Part shown: one piece after another, positions 11,120-22,357 of the stretch
How positions within the stretch are numbered: the first letter of the stretch is position 1
How the letters are laid out: each line of letters begins with the position of its first letter
The notes under the pieces: generated by a model
Told to the model about the DNA's origin: nothing
The model's database searches: none
What the model saw: the letters and a program-made list of their open reading frames with translations, nothing else
NCBI GenBank assembly: GCA_945859605.1
Contig: OX243822.1
Location: 26,248,185-26,312,184 of the forward strand
Direction of reading: 5' to 3'
Source of the DNA: Lumbricus rubellus
Lineage: Eukaryota; Annelida; Clitellata; Crassiclitellata; Lumbricidae
DNA length: 64,000 nt
Translations under genes and position numbers: made by a program

Positions 11120-12470
11120 CCAAAAGATTACACGTAAGCATGAAAGAGCAGAACCTTACATTACTCTTAACATCAAAATAGAGACTTTATGCGTCTATAT
11201 CATACATACGAATCTGTATGGATGACCAGAGCACACAGTCTTCGTTGGCAGAGGGTGTTCTGATCCCTATGGCCAATGATCTTGATAGGACGGGATGAGA
11301 TTGAGATGTCGATAACAGACGTAGCTATCGTGCTACAGTACTTCAACAAATGCCTTGAATCCCTTTGATATACTATTATAATGGATTAAAACTTGATGAC
11401 AGTGGTCATTAAGCAGCGTTTGGTTTGACGTATTGAGATGGAAATTAGACTTTAGTGATTATAGCCAATAATATTAGACTTCGAAAGTCCACTATCAAGA
11501 ACAACTCTAAGATCACGAGCCCCATTGGAAGGCTGCAAAGAGCAGGTTTTATCGATCTGTATATGTAGAAAGTTTTCAAGTCAAGATATTATCGACGGTC
11601 GAAATAATTATTAAAGGTTCTATCAAGTCCGTATATTTATCGTAGTTAGCCTCTGCAGTTGAACAGTAGGTAACCAAACTTTATACCAGAGACACCACGG
11701 TGAGAATTGTTCGAAATAATTTCTGTCAACTTGAAAGATCATTGCTGCCATAAAATGCAGTTTAAATCTGCATCAATCCATTGCTAAGAGTTGTTCAGGT
11801 AGCTGCAAAAACTGCTTGTACCATAATTATGATAAGTCGACGGCCAAGACTACTCCAGTGGCCGCATGTAGTTATGCAATCGAAAAAATCAGGGTCTACA
11901 CACCCTTATAATGGCTTTTACATATTTTATAATTTACCAGCTGCGCTGACTGTAATCCAATGCAATAGGATGAATAGGTGAACCTGTATGTAAGATAAGA
12001 GGACGTGAACGGCTCTAGAACTCGCAAGGTGTCGCTAAATAGTGGAAAATAATTATTATATGAGTCTTATCAAATACCTTTTTAACGTTTCATACATATT
12101 CTATAATACTACTTAACAATTAGTTTTAATCGCTGTTTTATACGTAATGGAAAAAAACAAGAACTAATGAAAAGTTAAATGAAGAACTGAATGAAAATTA
12201 AAATATTGAAAACTTTAAAGATGTCAACAGTTTTTGTGACCAAAAGATGTCACTAAACTATTGAATTTATAATAATCGCTATAGTGTGTTGTGCCTAAAA
12301 CACAAAAGCTGTATGCACTATAAGTGGACGTAACCAACAAACAATTGAACCCGAAGTCCCGAACGATGTCGTCAAGCAATAGAAGATAATATTATGGTTA
12401 AACACCCTGAAAATTTTTATTCAGATTTTGCATTTATCATTTTGCCTTCAACCGTATACTAGTTGCACTC
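11120..12470. other. AT-rich non-coding DNA
   Basis: No gene is recognised. The 3' half contains degenerate copies of the ATGTCGCTAAA-type dispersed repeat (near 12010-12090, 12240-12290 and 12365-12420). Confidence 0.4.
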
Positions 12471-12788
12471 TGCTAGTGCCAGTCCCAAACCTAAATAAAG
12501 GAGGAGGGCGTTGCTAATGGTCTTTGTTACCACACAGTGACGTTAAACTGCAACTACACATACACGCATGGTAGCATTCTTAGACTAAACAACATGCAAG
12601 ATAAGCCGTCGTGAAAACACCTGTAAGTAGACGCAAGATGCTGTTAAACAATGAAAAAGTATTTGTCTCTTTAAACACAATACAATGCAATTATTACAGA
12701 TTTATAGCTTGCTTTAAAAACAAGTCTTTTAGGAGAATGAGCTTAGCTATATCCTAGTCATAGTACATTGAGCATAGATAAGTTTCAA

Positions 12789-13247
12789 TCTATATATATA
12801 AAAATGTAACCGCGTTTGGCACCTGACGCAAGATCTCCGAACTTTCTTCATTGATTGCTTTGGAAACTTCACCAAAACGTTTAGTTCCAACACGGCCGGG
12901 TTGTGAGAATGATTTTTGGGAAAAAGCGCAATCTTTTAAGCTAAAAAAGCAACTTTGCAAATTCCGCCGTTTTCAACACACAGCCTACGTCCGTCAATAA
13001 GCCTTGCATACCAATTCAGGCATGTTTGTTCCGTAAATTTCTTTAGCGCATTTCATTACGGCCTTCGCATTTACGGCCTTCTTGCTCAAGCGTTTTATGG
13101 CGTGATCCGCGTGGCCATCGCGGAGGGGGAGGGGAGGGGGAGAGGGAGGGGGAGGGGGGAGGGGAGGGGGAGGGAGACGGGGGAGGGGGAGGGGTAGGGG
13201 AGGGGGAGGCTTTTTTGCCACAGCAAAGCGTGGCTGGGTACAGCTAG
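12789..13247 (+). mobile_element. Non-autonomous Helitron
   Basis: Starts TC (TCTATATATATAAAAATG) directly after an A. It ends with a GCCAC...GTGGC hairpin followed by TGGGTACAGCTAG just before a T, which are the classic Helitron 5' TC, 3' subterminal hairpin and CTRR features. There are no terminal inverted repeats and no Rep/helicase. The 3' part contains a GGGGA-rich minisatellite (about 13121-13208). Confidence 0.85.
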
Positions 13248-13753
13248 TTTTTTTATATAAATATAGCCACAGATGTTTAATGACGAACTGAGGTTGTACG
13301 ATTGATATAATAGGCCTACGATGCGAATAGAATAGCGATGGGAAACCACATCACATGGTGGGAACTGGGAAATAGCTGTTTGAATGATTCAAACCAGTTG
13401 ATAAATGGTTTTATAGAATATGTAGGAAACGTTAAAAAGGTATTTAACAAGATTTATAGAGAGTTTTCATTTAGTTGTTTTCGTCAGGTCCACTTTAACG
13501 GTCTGACATTTCAAATCTGTTATATTGATGTTATATCAGATACTCTTAGAGGATGATAAATGTGATTAGAAGGATGGGACGAACATGCAAGAGGTGTGAA
13601 ATGTCTATAAGTACATAATCACAGTAAATGATTATTATCATCTGGTGCATGCGCCGCATATCCACACATATATATTCAGGTTATGATTGTTCATGTTTCG
13701 CCGTCATTCTAATCATGTGATATTATGTACTGTTACAATATCATGCACATATA

Positions 13754-14975
13754 CACCGTGGTTCAAAAAAAAGTAAGCCAAATTGATTTGCATATATCTC
13801 TAATACCTGATGACATATCAAACTAAAATTTTCAAAATATTTAGAGAAGCGGACCAAGAATATGATTCCAAAATTTCGTGAAATAAAGTTGAACGGATAA
13901 AAAGATATAAATATTTAAACTTCATATACCGAAATTGCAGTTTACAAGCAATTTTCTGTTAGAATCAATAAAAAGTAAGCCAAACTGTTTTTCTTACATC
14001 TCTGATGTCTGATGAGTAATCATAAAAACGTTTCCCCAATATTTAAGGAGTTGAACCAAGAATAGAATTCCAAAATATCATGTCATAAATTTGAAGAGAT
14101 AGAAAGATATGGATATTTCAACTTCATCACCCGAAATTTCAGTTTTCAGCAAGTCTGCTATGGTGTCCGTTGCGGTTTCGACGCTTGGCCGTTCCCATTT
14201 TAGTCTTCATTGATCCTGGAGTAAAAATTAAAGGAGCCTATTATCGCGATGTTCTGCTGTCACAATATCTTCTATCTGTAATCAGAAATCTAGTCCCAGA
14301 AGGCAGTTTTGTTTTTATACAGAGCAGCGCCAACCAACAGAACCAAGGAAACCATCGAAATGCTGACAAGAGAGACGCCAGGCTTCATTTCTCTCACATT
14401 ATGACCTCCGAATAGCCCAGATTTGAATCCTGTCGAGTCGACTATAAAAGTGTGGAGCGTGCATGACGCAAGACCGAGCCTACCAGACAACAATCCATGA
14501 TATAAAAGATCTGAAGCAACGCTTGTTGGAAGTGTAGAATCGCCTGGACCAGAGGATAATCGACGCTGCTGTTGCCATTGCAATGGCGCCAGCGCCTTTA
14601 GGCTTGCGTGCAAGCAGGAGGAGGACATTTTGAGCATCTTATTTAATTAAATTATCAAACCATACTGTTGGGGTCATATTGTTAGTTCAATTCTCTACAT
14701 ATCTGGAAAATTTTAGAATGATTAATCATCAGGCATTGGAGATAATAAGGAAACATTTTATCGAATCTGACAGAAAATTGTTTGTAAACTGCAATTTCGG
14801 TATATGAAGTTTAAATATTCATATCTTTTCATCCGTTCAACTTTATTTCATGAAATTTTGGAATCATATTCTTGGTCCACTTCTCTAAACATTTGGAAAA
14901 TTTTAGCTTGATATGTCATCAGGTGTTAGAGATATATGCAAAACAATCTGGCTTACTTTTTTTTGATCCACGGTG
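13754..14975 (+). mobile_element. Tc1/mariner element with IR/DR-type ends
   Basis: The left end CACCGTGGTTCAAAAA is preceded by TA, and the right end TTTTTTGATCCACGGTG is followed by TA, so the outer ends are inverted. Each terminal region of roughly 200 bp is itself followed by a second, diverged direct copy of the same sequence (13774-13970 then 13971-14155 on the left, mirrored at 14650-14975), like the IR/DR arrangement of some Tc1 transposons. The centre carries transposase remnants. Confidence 0.8.
14170..14600 (+). pseudogene. Decayed Tc1/mariner transposase
   Basis: The frame from 14170 encodes VFIDPGVKIKGAYYRDVLL and then a degenerate FIQSSANQQNQ stretch. Together these resemble the segment of Tc1/mariner transposases that runs into the second catalytic Asp (usual form QQDSAPAH). 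Here the Asp-containing motif is mutated and the frame ends after about 80 codons, so the protein is inactive. It lies between the inverted ends of the element at 13754-14975. Upstream DNA-binding and downstream catalytic regions cannot be followed as open frames. Confidence 0.7.
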
Positions 14976-15003
14976 TATATTGAAAATATATAATGTTTGC
15001 ATT

Positions 15004-15220
15004 TTGTTTGTAATTGCGCTTGTTATAACGCCCCTTCAAGCTCTCTCTATTCAAAGGCGCTCCCGATGCAGAGCGGACACTGCATCGGAGTTTCACGCCG
15101 AAGCGCTGAGCAATTCTGAGTGAAGGACTTGCCCAAGGTCCTTACGCAACGAGATGGATTCGAACCTCGAACCTTCCGGCTCCATGGCAACGACGCCACC
15201 ACTACACCACCGCCCCCCAC
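15004..15220 (-). mobile_element. tRNA-derived SINE copy 5
   Basis: Reverse-strand copy adjacent to the Tc1 element. It has the TTGTTATAACGCCCCTTCAA tail, the TTTCACGCCGAAGCGCTGAG body, GGATTCGAACC (B-box complement) and a CACCACCGCCCCCCAC end. Confidence 0.87.
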
Positions 15221-15390
15221 AATAATATAAATAATATAAATATACAGTACTTTTAATGTAATATAAATATACAGTACTTTTCAACCGGAATACAACGCAA
15301 TTCAGTATTTATTGACACACCCACAGGTCCCACATGCACAAGCGCACGCACACACATACACAAAAATCCTTTCTTGGATTTCTTGTACAG

Positions 15391-15743
15391 AGCGCCTCTC
15401 GCAGCAGAAACTATTCAGAGGCACTTTCAGCACAGAAGCCCACGGGAGAAAAGAAACGTCTCGTGGGAACCCAGAGACCACAGACATATGAGTTTATCCT
15501 GCAGAAGAGGGGAAGGCCATTCCATGCGGAGGGACCTATCACATGAAATGCCCGGCTTTGAGGCAAGGCATATAGGCCTAATATATAATATATATCACGA
15601 CATACGCCTATAATGGTCCTATATAACATGAAATGCGCCTCTGTGGTCAGTCCGTACGCACACCCAAATGACTGTTTTACGTGAGCAATAAACGTCCAAA
15701 ACGTCGGTATTATTCTGGCTACTGTAGGCGTGAATAGCGTCAT
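15391..15743 (-). pseudogene. 3' end of a non-LTR retrotransposon ORF
   Basis: The minus-strand frame 15743-15411 contains RAFHVIGPSAWNGLP (15554-15510). This resembles the motif near the C-terminus of many non-LTR retrotransposon reverse-transcriptase ORFs (general form FxVxGPxxWNxLP). The frame stops with a TAG at 15413-15411, inside a hairpin (15391-15425; AGTGCCTC paired with GAGGCGCT) that matches the 3' tail of the SINEs in this window. Only the extreme 3' end is present, as expected for a 5'-truncated LINE. No upstream RT motifs are seen. Confidence 0.55.
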
Positions 15744-15749
15744 TTAGCA

Positions 15750-16900
15750 ATATCACTCTCAACTTCTCAAGTTGGTAAACACAGAATTTTTCAGATTTAT
15801 AATTTTGTTATTAGAACAATTAAATTGAAATTTATAAAGCATCAAAGTGGCCAGTGTCATTAGCAGACAAATGTGTATACTAGGTCTATTCAGATACTTC
15901 GTGGGCAGATTCTTGGAGCTAACGCTATAATCATCGCTTACTCAGCGTCTAAGTTTCTTATATTGTTGATCTGGCTCCCTGAAGAAGTATCAATACCCCA
16001 AATAAGTTGAAATAACAAGTGTGAGCACTCTTTGTGGACATATTGAATACAAGTTGTGAAGCAATGTCAAGTGTATTTTATTGCAATTATTTGAGATGTG
16101 ACTTCTTAGCATTGTTTTTTTTGCGTTTTGCGTTCTGCTTTGGAGCGTCAAAAACAATGGGTGGACTCACTAAAAGTGATATAGATTGTGTTGTGTTTCA
16201 AATGTTTTTGGTTGAATTTGGTTGTCGTATGTAATGTGAATGAACTTTAAACTTGTAAAACTTTATTTAAAAATTCTTACTTATGGCCATGATATTGGCA
16301 AAAACCTAAGAATATTACTTTTTTAACCAACCATGCGTTTGGACAGTTAATATAAATCGACTTTTGAAATTGAAAGGATTTATGGAGTATAGCTGTCATT
16401 ATTTTTTGAGTTTTATGGACGTTATTGACTATAATTACAATTATTATTATTTCATGCTATTCTACAATGGACATTGGTGGCATTCTAAAATGATGTTTTG
16501 AGACCTTTAAATGATGGCTTTTGGAAACTGTAGGCCTACAATATTATGTTTTCATTGTTCTGTATATAATTTCAATTGTCGTCCCCAACCATTGATATCA
16601 TACGACGACGTAAAAATATTGGAACAAAAAATTGATGGATGAAAAGGTGCATTCTGAAACCAGTCTGCAGACAATTATACTATAGTGCATTTTATTCTCT
16701 TAACTTTAAATTTTTTGCGCTATATCTGAGGTATATAAAAAAACAAATGACAGCAATAAGCCTACGTTCGTTTCTTACCGAAACAAATTTAAATCATTGA
16801 GAATTCTTGCCGAAAAAATTATTATGCTTCATAACTCTGTAAGCATAGCAGCAACTTGAAGAAAACCTGGAGCTTCTTGCGAACTCTTTTGGGGACAAAC
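15750..16900. other. AT-rich non-coding DNA
   Basis: No gene or complete element is recognised. A short motif shared with 3200-3240 and 10560-10610 (CATACGACGACGTAAAA) occurs near 16600. Confidence 0.4.
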
Positions 16901-16901
16901 A

Positions 16902-17241
16902 AAGGCCGTAGCTAGGGGTGTTTGGGGTGTTTGAACACCCCCAAAATGAAAAATGTAAAGAATAATATAACGCATTAATAGTAAAATAGTTTTAAAAAAC
17001 CATGATATAAAACCATGAAAACACCCTCCCGAAATGAAAATTGCCAAAAAATAATTGAATGCATTCACCAGTACATAACGAACAAATATAAAATTAGGTT
17101 AAAAATGATAAGAAAGTCGATTCCGACGACTAAAAAAGGTCGTCGGAGATTTTGTCGACTAAAAAAGGTCGTCAGAAATTCTCCCCCGAAGAAGCTTCCA
17201 CCCCCCCCCCCCCAAAAAAATCAAAGCCTGGCTACGGCCTT
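16902..17241. mobile_element. MITE with GGCCGTAGC ends
   Basis: The left end AAGGCCGTAGCTAGGG is the inverse of the right end CCTGGCTACGGCCTT. Poly-C and GTTTGGGGTGTTTGAACACC segments lie inside. No coding potential is seen. Confidence 0.6.
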
Positions 17242-17683
17242 GGGACGAACGATAATCTACATAAAATGTCTTATCGCGAACTGTCGATGGGGTGATTTCT
17301 GATCCTGGATCTGTTCAAACAAATTTACTTCACGGAGATAGCACAGTCACTTGCAGCTAAACTCCCCAAAGCTTCCTGAAGATGAACTACTTTGTGTTAT
17401 CAAAAATTGAGTATTATACTGAGACTGGGAAGATCATTTTAGACACCGTTTGATGGTGTGGCTCAGATGCTATATACTTCAATGAGAATATCATGATCAT
17501 AGAGTTTTTTTGGTTTTACTCCTGGACGTTTGGATCAAGTAATTCACCTGGTCACCTGGTGCCGTCAGCTTCTGCAGCTCTGGCGATATCCCTGATGTAT
17601 CCTCTCAAGTAATTACGTACGAATATTATTAAAAGAAAAAAATAATTAGGAAATATTCATTATTAGCTTACCAGCAAACGCGC

Positions 17684-18905
17684 AGTAGCCTACTTAACAG
17701 AAGAAATAAATAATGGAAACATTTATGCAAAGTCATAATTATAATAATCGCTTGATTCAACGAATACGCAAACTGCGTGTAAGATAGGTCGGAGAAGGAT
17801 GATATTTAAAAATGCAAAAGTTATTGGAATGGTTCGACACCTTTAAAACCAATTCTACAGACGCTATAAGTTTCCAAGCTGCACTCCCGCTCATAGGTCG
17901 TAGGTCTAGGCTAGCATGTCACTCCTTGTTTGTATATGCAGTTGTTATAGCGCCCCTTCAAATTCACTACTCAGAGGCGCTCCCGACTACAGCGCGGACG
18001 CTGCATCGGAGTTTCACGCCGAAGCGCTGAGCAACTGCAAGCGATGGACTTGCCCAAGGTCCCTATACTCGGAGACTTGAGGTGGATTCGAACCTGCAAC
18101 CCTTATAGGCTGCAAGATCACGAACATGCCCTCTACACCACCGCCCCCCACAAAGGGCACCCCCTGTGTCTTAATCGAGCGGTGAGAAGATTACTGTTGA
18201 AAATAACTTCTGCCCACGTCAACAGTTACTATAAAATAATACACAAGACATCGCCATAAACACTACGTCGTAACTGGTGATAATCGCCATTTTGAAAAGC
18301 GCCAATGCCTTTGTGTCTCACCGACATTATTTAGATAAGATGTTAAATGCCATTTGATTTTTAGGGAGCTATAAAAATCCTTAAATTGTGATGACGTCAA
18401 AAACGTAGTTAAGTAGCCTACTTATATTAACAGAAGAAAGAAATAATGGGAATATTTATGCAAGGTCATAATTATGATATTCGCTTGATTCAATAAAATT
18501 AATGTGCAAAACCGCGTGTAAGATAGGTCAGCGGTTGAGCCCAACAGCCGCAGGATGTCATTTAACAATACAAAAGTTGATGGTCATTTTCGACACCTTT
18601 ATAACAAATTCTAAAGAAACTATAATTTTCAGCTGCACTCCAACCATCAGTCACAACCGAATTCTAGCGGTGAGAGCATTACAGTGCCGAAAATGACTTC
18701 TGCCCACGTCAACAGTTGCTATAAGTTATTAAAATATCCACAAGATGTCGCTAATGACTACGTCGTAACTGGTGATAATCGCCATTTTGAAAAGCGCTAA
18801 TGCCTTTGTGTCTCACCGACATTCTTTAAGTTATAAGATGTTAATATAAATGCCATTTGATTTCTTCGTGCGCTATAAAAATCCTTAAATTGTGATGACG
18901 TCACT
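17684..18905. repeat. Tandem segmental duplication, two ~0.5 kb units
   Basis: Unit 1 (17684-18399) and unit 2 (18412-18903) share long similar blocks. These include the start GTAGCCTACTT, a GCGTGTAAGATAGGTC block, AACTTCTGCCCACGTCAACA, a block around GGTGATAATCGCCATTTTG, and the end AAATTGTGATGACGTCA. Unit 1 is longer because a SINE sits inside it. Unit 2 retains an ACAAGATGTCGCTAATG segment where unit 1 has a degraded version. Confidence 0.85.
17928..18150 (-). mobile_element. tRNA-derived SINE copy 6, inside duplication unit 1
   Basis: Reverse-strand copy with a TTGTTATAGCGCCCCTTCAA tail, TTTCACGCCGAAGCGCTGAG body and GGATTCGAACC B-box complement. It is absent from unit 2 of the surrounding tandem duplication, so it inserted after, or was lost from one copy since, the duplication. 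Confidence 0.87.
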
Positions 18906-19129
18906 GGGAGACTGACCTTTGACCGAATCGAGTTTCTTGCCAACGACTTGCTTGGCAATGTAGGTTGCCATTGGAAACAGCTTCAGAAACTGCTACGACG
19001 ATTCTATTTGAAAATAACAAATAAAGATAAATGTAACGCAAATAATGAGAGACGTATATTGAGAAACAAAGAATAAACATCAGACTGCTTGATAGAAAAG
19101 GATGGACAGACGGACATACAGATATACAG

Positions 19130-19309
19130 ACATGCAGACATGCAGACAGACAGACAGACATACAGACATACTGACAAACATACATACATACATACATACA
19201 TACACACATACATACATACATACATACATACATACATACATACATACATACATACATACATACATACATACATACATACATACATACATACATACATACA
19301 TACATACAT
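19130..19309. repeat. (CAGA)n/(CATA)n microsatellite, left of LTR element
   Basis: CAGA units grade into about 120 bp of nearly pure CATA. The LTR retrotransposon split this array; the other side continues from 23000. Confidence 0.9.
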
Positions 19310-19782
19310 TGTTGGGATTGGTCCTCCATCCCATCATCTCGTATTCACACGTGCACGTGTATTAATTAAGACGCACTCCGTTTAGTGGTAAGAAGGATTG
19401 TTGAGCAATATAAATAGAAGTGCTCTTCGGTTGAAAGCGGAGACCGGTTTTAGTTAAGTTGAGTGTTAAAGTGCACCTATGTTGGTGTCACGTTTTGTAC
19501 CCTTTGTGGTCTGTTGCTTCGTTCGTGTGTGTCTCCTTAGTGAGCACGTATTTAAGATTTGCCGGTTCTCCAATTTTAGTCTTCCTCGTTGGAATGACGC
19601 TTGTATTAAATGATAGATTAAGTACGCTTTCGGAAGATTCCGACTTCAGACGTGTGTGTTCGTTCTGGGTATTTGTGAGTATCGTTTCAATTTATGTTCC
19701 ATTGTACATAGTGTAAATAAACTTTAAACTTTTTGAATGACTTTTTCATTTGTTTTCTCTACTCCTAGACAACTAGCTAACA
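19310..19782 (+). repeat. 5' LTR
   Basis: Begins TGTTGGGATTGG and ends ACTAGCTAACA. It contains a TATA box (TATAAATA, 19409-19416), a polyadenylation signal (AATAAA, 19716-19721) and a pyrimidine-rich TTTTCTCTACTCCTAG near the 3' end that would serve as a splice acceptor. The 85-codon TTG-initiated frame inside it is probably incidental. Confidence 0.9.
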
Positions 19783-19784
19783 AA

Positions 19785-19797
19785 TGGGGGCTCGTCC
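19785..19797 (+). promoter_or_regulatory. Primer binding site (tRNA-Pro)
   Basis: TGGGGGCTCGTCC lies two bases after the LTR end and is complementary to the 3' end of tRNA-Pro. Confidence 0.75.
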
Positions 19798-20023
19798 TTA
19801 AAATTGCTCTTTTCCAAATTGACAGGCTGCATTTCTGAAATTGGAAATTGGGAGTGTGATAATTTTGACGCTGAGACGTCTAGTACTTTATTAGCTGATG
19901 TTTGAGTGCTGTAGGGGATGTAGGTGTGTCCGCGTACACAATTTTGTGCTAATTTTTTTCATTTTTGATGTCTGCAAGGTGTGCTTAAATTTGTAACTGC
20001 GTAGTTGCAATTAATTGGTTAAA

Positions 20024-22357
20024 ATGGCACCATGGAAAAATCTTGAGGAGAAAAAGGCAAAGGCTTTAGCTTGCAAAGAGAGGAGAAAGCAGAGGAAATT
20101 AGAGGAACGCGCAGACAATAGATTATGGTTGGAAGCGGCAACTTTTGCTGAGCGCGTTACTGAAGCTGTGAATAGCGAAACGTATGCTAATTGCACGCTT
20201 GAGGAATTTCGACAATTTTCAAATGAAGTTTGGGTGGAAATAGGAAATGCTTCAGAGCAATGGGCTGCTAAAAATAAGCAAGTGTCCTTTAACGGGGATC
20301 AAAATTCATCGAAAAACGTTAAACGGGAAATTTCGAGGGATGTGCCTGAAACTCAGAACGATCACAAATTTACTTATGATTCGCATTTCATTGAACAGCT
20401 TAGTTTGTATAACAAGGTTTGTGCTGTTGATCCGCGTGAAGGATTTTGGTCGTACATGGTTCGTGATTTTGACGCACTTGAAGAGAGTGTACCAACTGTG
20501 ACCGAAGGTGTGTCTTGCGCTGAACTAATCAATTTCGGTGGCGACGCACAGCCCGAGGAACAGATGCATGTGTACGAGAATGATGTTGTTGATGATGTGT
20601 ACGAAGTCGAGTTGGGTCTTATGTTTCAGGACTTGCATGACAGTGTAGGCGTGTTTTCTGAGTTTGGGTCTTGTACTGAATTAAGTGAACGACAGTCAGA
20701 AGAAATTATGTACGATGATGATGATTGTGCAAATAGCGTGAATGGCATTGAACTACCTCAATTGGTAATTGACTCGAGTGTAATAGTCTTTGAGAGAGAT
20801 GCAATGACTGAGATGCATTCAGCAGAGAATGATGTGTTGCATGAAAGTACGGTCGTTACAGTTTGTTGTCCGACGAATGCAAACGCACAACTGAGTGTAG
20901 GCCTATGTGAAGTGTGTACAGATGTTGCAACTCGAGGCTTGGACGAGTCAGCTGATGTTGTGAGTACGACTGTGTGCACTGATGTGTCTGTGTCTTACAG
21001 TATGATTGAGTTCGTGTCGGCTGGGTTAAAGTTCATGCTGTGCAAGAGTGTTTATTTTGCAAGGTTTCATCTGTGTTATGTGGAATTGTTGTTTGCACAT
21101 GAAGACAACAGCATGGTGATTGTATGTCGGTTGTCTGAAGCAATGTTGAGTGCATTTGGTCCTTTACGGATGAGTGAGTTTGCTCAAATGTTGAATGCCA
21201 GTGCTCAGAATGACTTGACTTGTGCGGTTGATCCGAACGAAAGGTTGTGCATTATGCGTGATAATTGCAATTCACTGGGTTTGTCTGAAACGACTGATAA
21301 TGTTGCATCAGTAAGGCTTGTGGATGAGTCTTTGGTTGTTGCATCGCTGCATGATAACGATAAAAATTTCTTTGTTGAGTCAATGCTGACAACGGTTGTG
21401 TTTGATGCATCTTCAACGATGAATTGGTGCTGCACCGTTTCCACTGTTGCATTGTTGAGCATGACTGTTGCATTAGGTGAACGGTTGGTGTCTGTGCACA
21501 AGGTATTGTTGTTGACGCATTGTTTTATTGCGGACCATGGTGCAACTGATGTTGTGTTGTCTGATGTGTTGATGCATGGATTGGATGGAGATGTGACCTC
21601 TACACAGATGGGTCAGTTATTCCATGATGATGTATGTCGTTGGCATGTTTATCTTGCACGTGCGATAAGGCCTGTTGTGCATGAAGGTTCTGTGTACAGA
21701 CGTTCGTATGCTGCTTCTGATTTTGATGTGATTGCATCGGATGATGATTATTCCCATGCTGCGATGAATTGTGCTGTTGCATCGGATATTACGAAAGATG
21801 ATTCCAGTGTTTCTGTTGATTGTTCTGTGATTGAATCGGATATAGCTGCGTGTGTTTCATTGCTGGATGATGTGGAAGTTGTGAAGAGTTACGATGAGTC
21901 TAAGGTCTGTGCGGGAGTTTGCTTGCAGGATGTGGAGACTATGGACTCGCCGCTTGGTGTTGGATGTCGCCTGCGCAGAGATCACGTGAGACGACGATGG
22001 AACGCGAGCGCCTTCGCTGTTCTGTGGGTGACCTGCTGGACCATCTTGGTGCTGTCACCTGGTGGCACTTCTGTCGCTAGGTGCCTTGACAACGTGCTTG
22101 TGTTGTCGTCGGAATGGAGCGAAGCGTTCGCTTTGCTGCATCCTCTCCCCTTCGTCGACCTGTGCTTTGGCTTTGCGCAGGTGTTGAGCGCGTTCTTCAG
22201 TTTGTTGCATTGCGGTTATAACGTCATAATGAACGGTAATCGTGAACTCTGGCCTTGGACTTTCGAAATGAAATTATGTCCCTTTAACATTCGACATCGG
22301 TCGATTCATTTAATTTTGTATGTCGACGTTGTTTGTCGCTTTGCTTTTGGTGACTAG
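20024..22357 (+). CDS. Orphan 777-aa ORF of the LTR retrotransposon
   Basis: A single uninterrupted frame fills most of the element interior. The start chosen is the ATG at 20024 in AAAATGGCA context; an upstream in-frame TTG at 20015 is not needed. The first ~70 residues are highly charged and helical (LEEKKAKALACKERRKQRK), likely a coiled coil. The middle is acidic and Ser/Val/Asp-rich. Near residues 660-735 are two hydrophobic segments (FAVLWVTCWTILVLS and FGFAQVLSAFFSLL) following a basic RRDHVRRRW stretch, which could be membrane-spanning. No CCHC zinc knuckle, DTG/DSG protease motif, YxDD reverse-transcriptase motif or integrase motif is seen. It could be a very diverged gag, an envelope-like protein, or a captured gene. 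The intact 777-codon length in a young element argues that it is expressed. Function unknown. Confidence 0.7.
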   Translation: MAPWKNLEEKKAKALACKERRKQRKLEERADNRLWLEAATFAERVTEAVNSETYANCTLEEFRQFSNEVWVEIGNASEQWAAKNKQVSFNGDQNSSKNVKREISRDVPETQNDHKFTYDSHFIEQLSLYNKVCAVDPREGFWSYMVRDFDALEESVPTVTEGVSCAELINFGGDAQPEEQMHVYENDVVDDVYEVELGLMFQDLHDSVGVFSEFGSCTELSERQSEEIMYDDDDCANSVNGIELPQLVIDSSVIVFERDAMTEMHSAENDVLHESTVVTVCCPTNANAQLSVGLCEVCTDVATRGLDESADVVSTTVCTDVSVSYSMIEFVSAGLKFMLCKSVYFARFHLCYVELLFAHEDNSMVIVCRLSEAMLSAFGPLRMSEFAQMLNASAQNDLTCAVDPNERLCIMRDNCNSLGLSETTDNVASVRLVDESLVVASLHDNDKNFFVESMLTTVVFDASSTMNWCCTVSTVALLSMTVALGERLVSVHKVLLLTHCFIADHGATDVVLSDVLMHGLDGDVTSTQMGQLFHDDVCRWHVYLARAIRPVVHEGSVYRRSYAASDFDVIASDDDYSHAAMNCAVASDITKDDSSVSVDCSVIESDIAACVSLLDDVEVVKSYDESKVCAGVCLQDVETMDSPLGVGCRLRRDHVRRRWNASAFAVLWVTCWTILVLSPGGTSVARCLDNVLVLSSEWSEAFALLHPLPFVDLCFGFAQVLSAFFSLLHCGYNVIMNGNRELWPWTFEMKLCPFNIRHRSIHLILYVDVVCRFAFGD

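Noticed and set aside
19459..19716. 85-codon frame in each LTR
   Set aside because: It starts at TTG, lies between TATA box and polyadenylation signal, and is identical in both copies only because the LTRs are identical.
20024..22357. Reverse transcriptase or gag in the LTR element
   Set aside because: I looked for YxDD-type, DTG/DSG and CCHC motifs in the ORF and in other frames of the interior and saw none.
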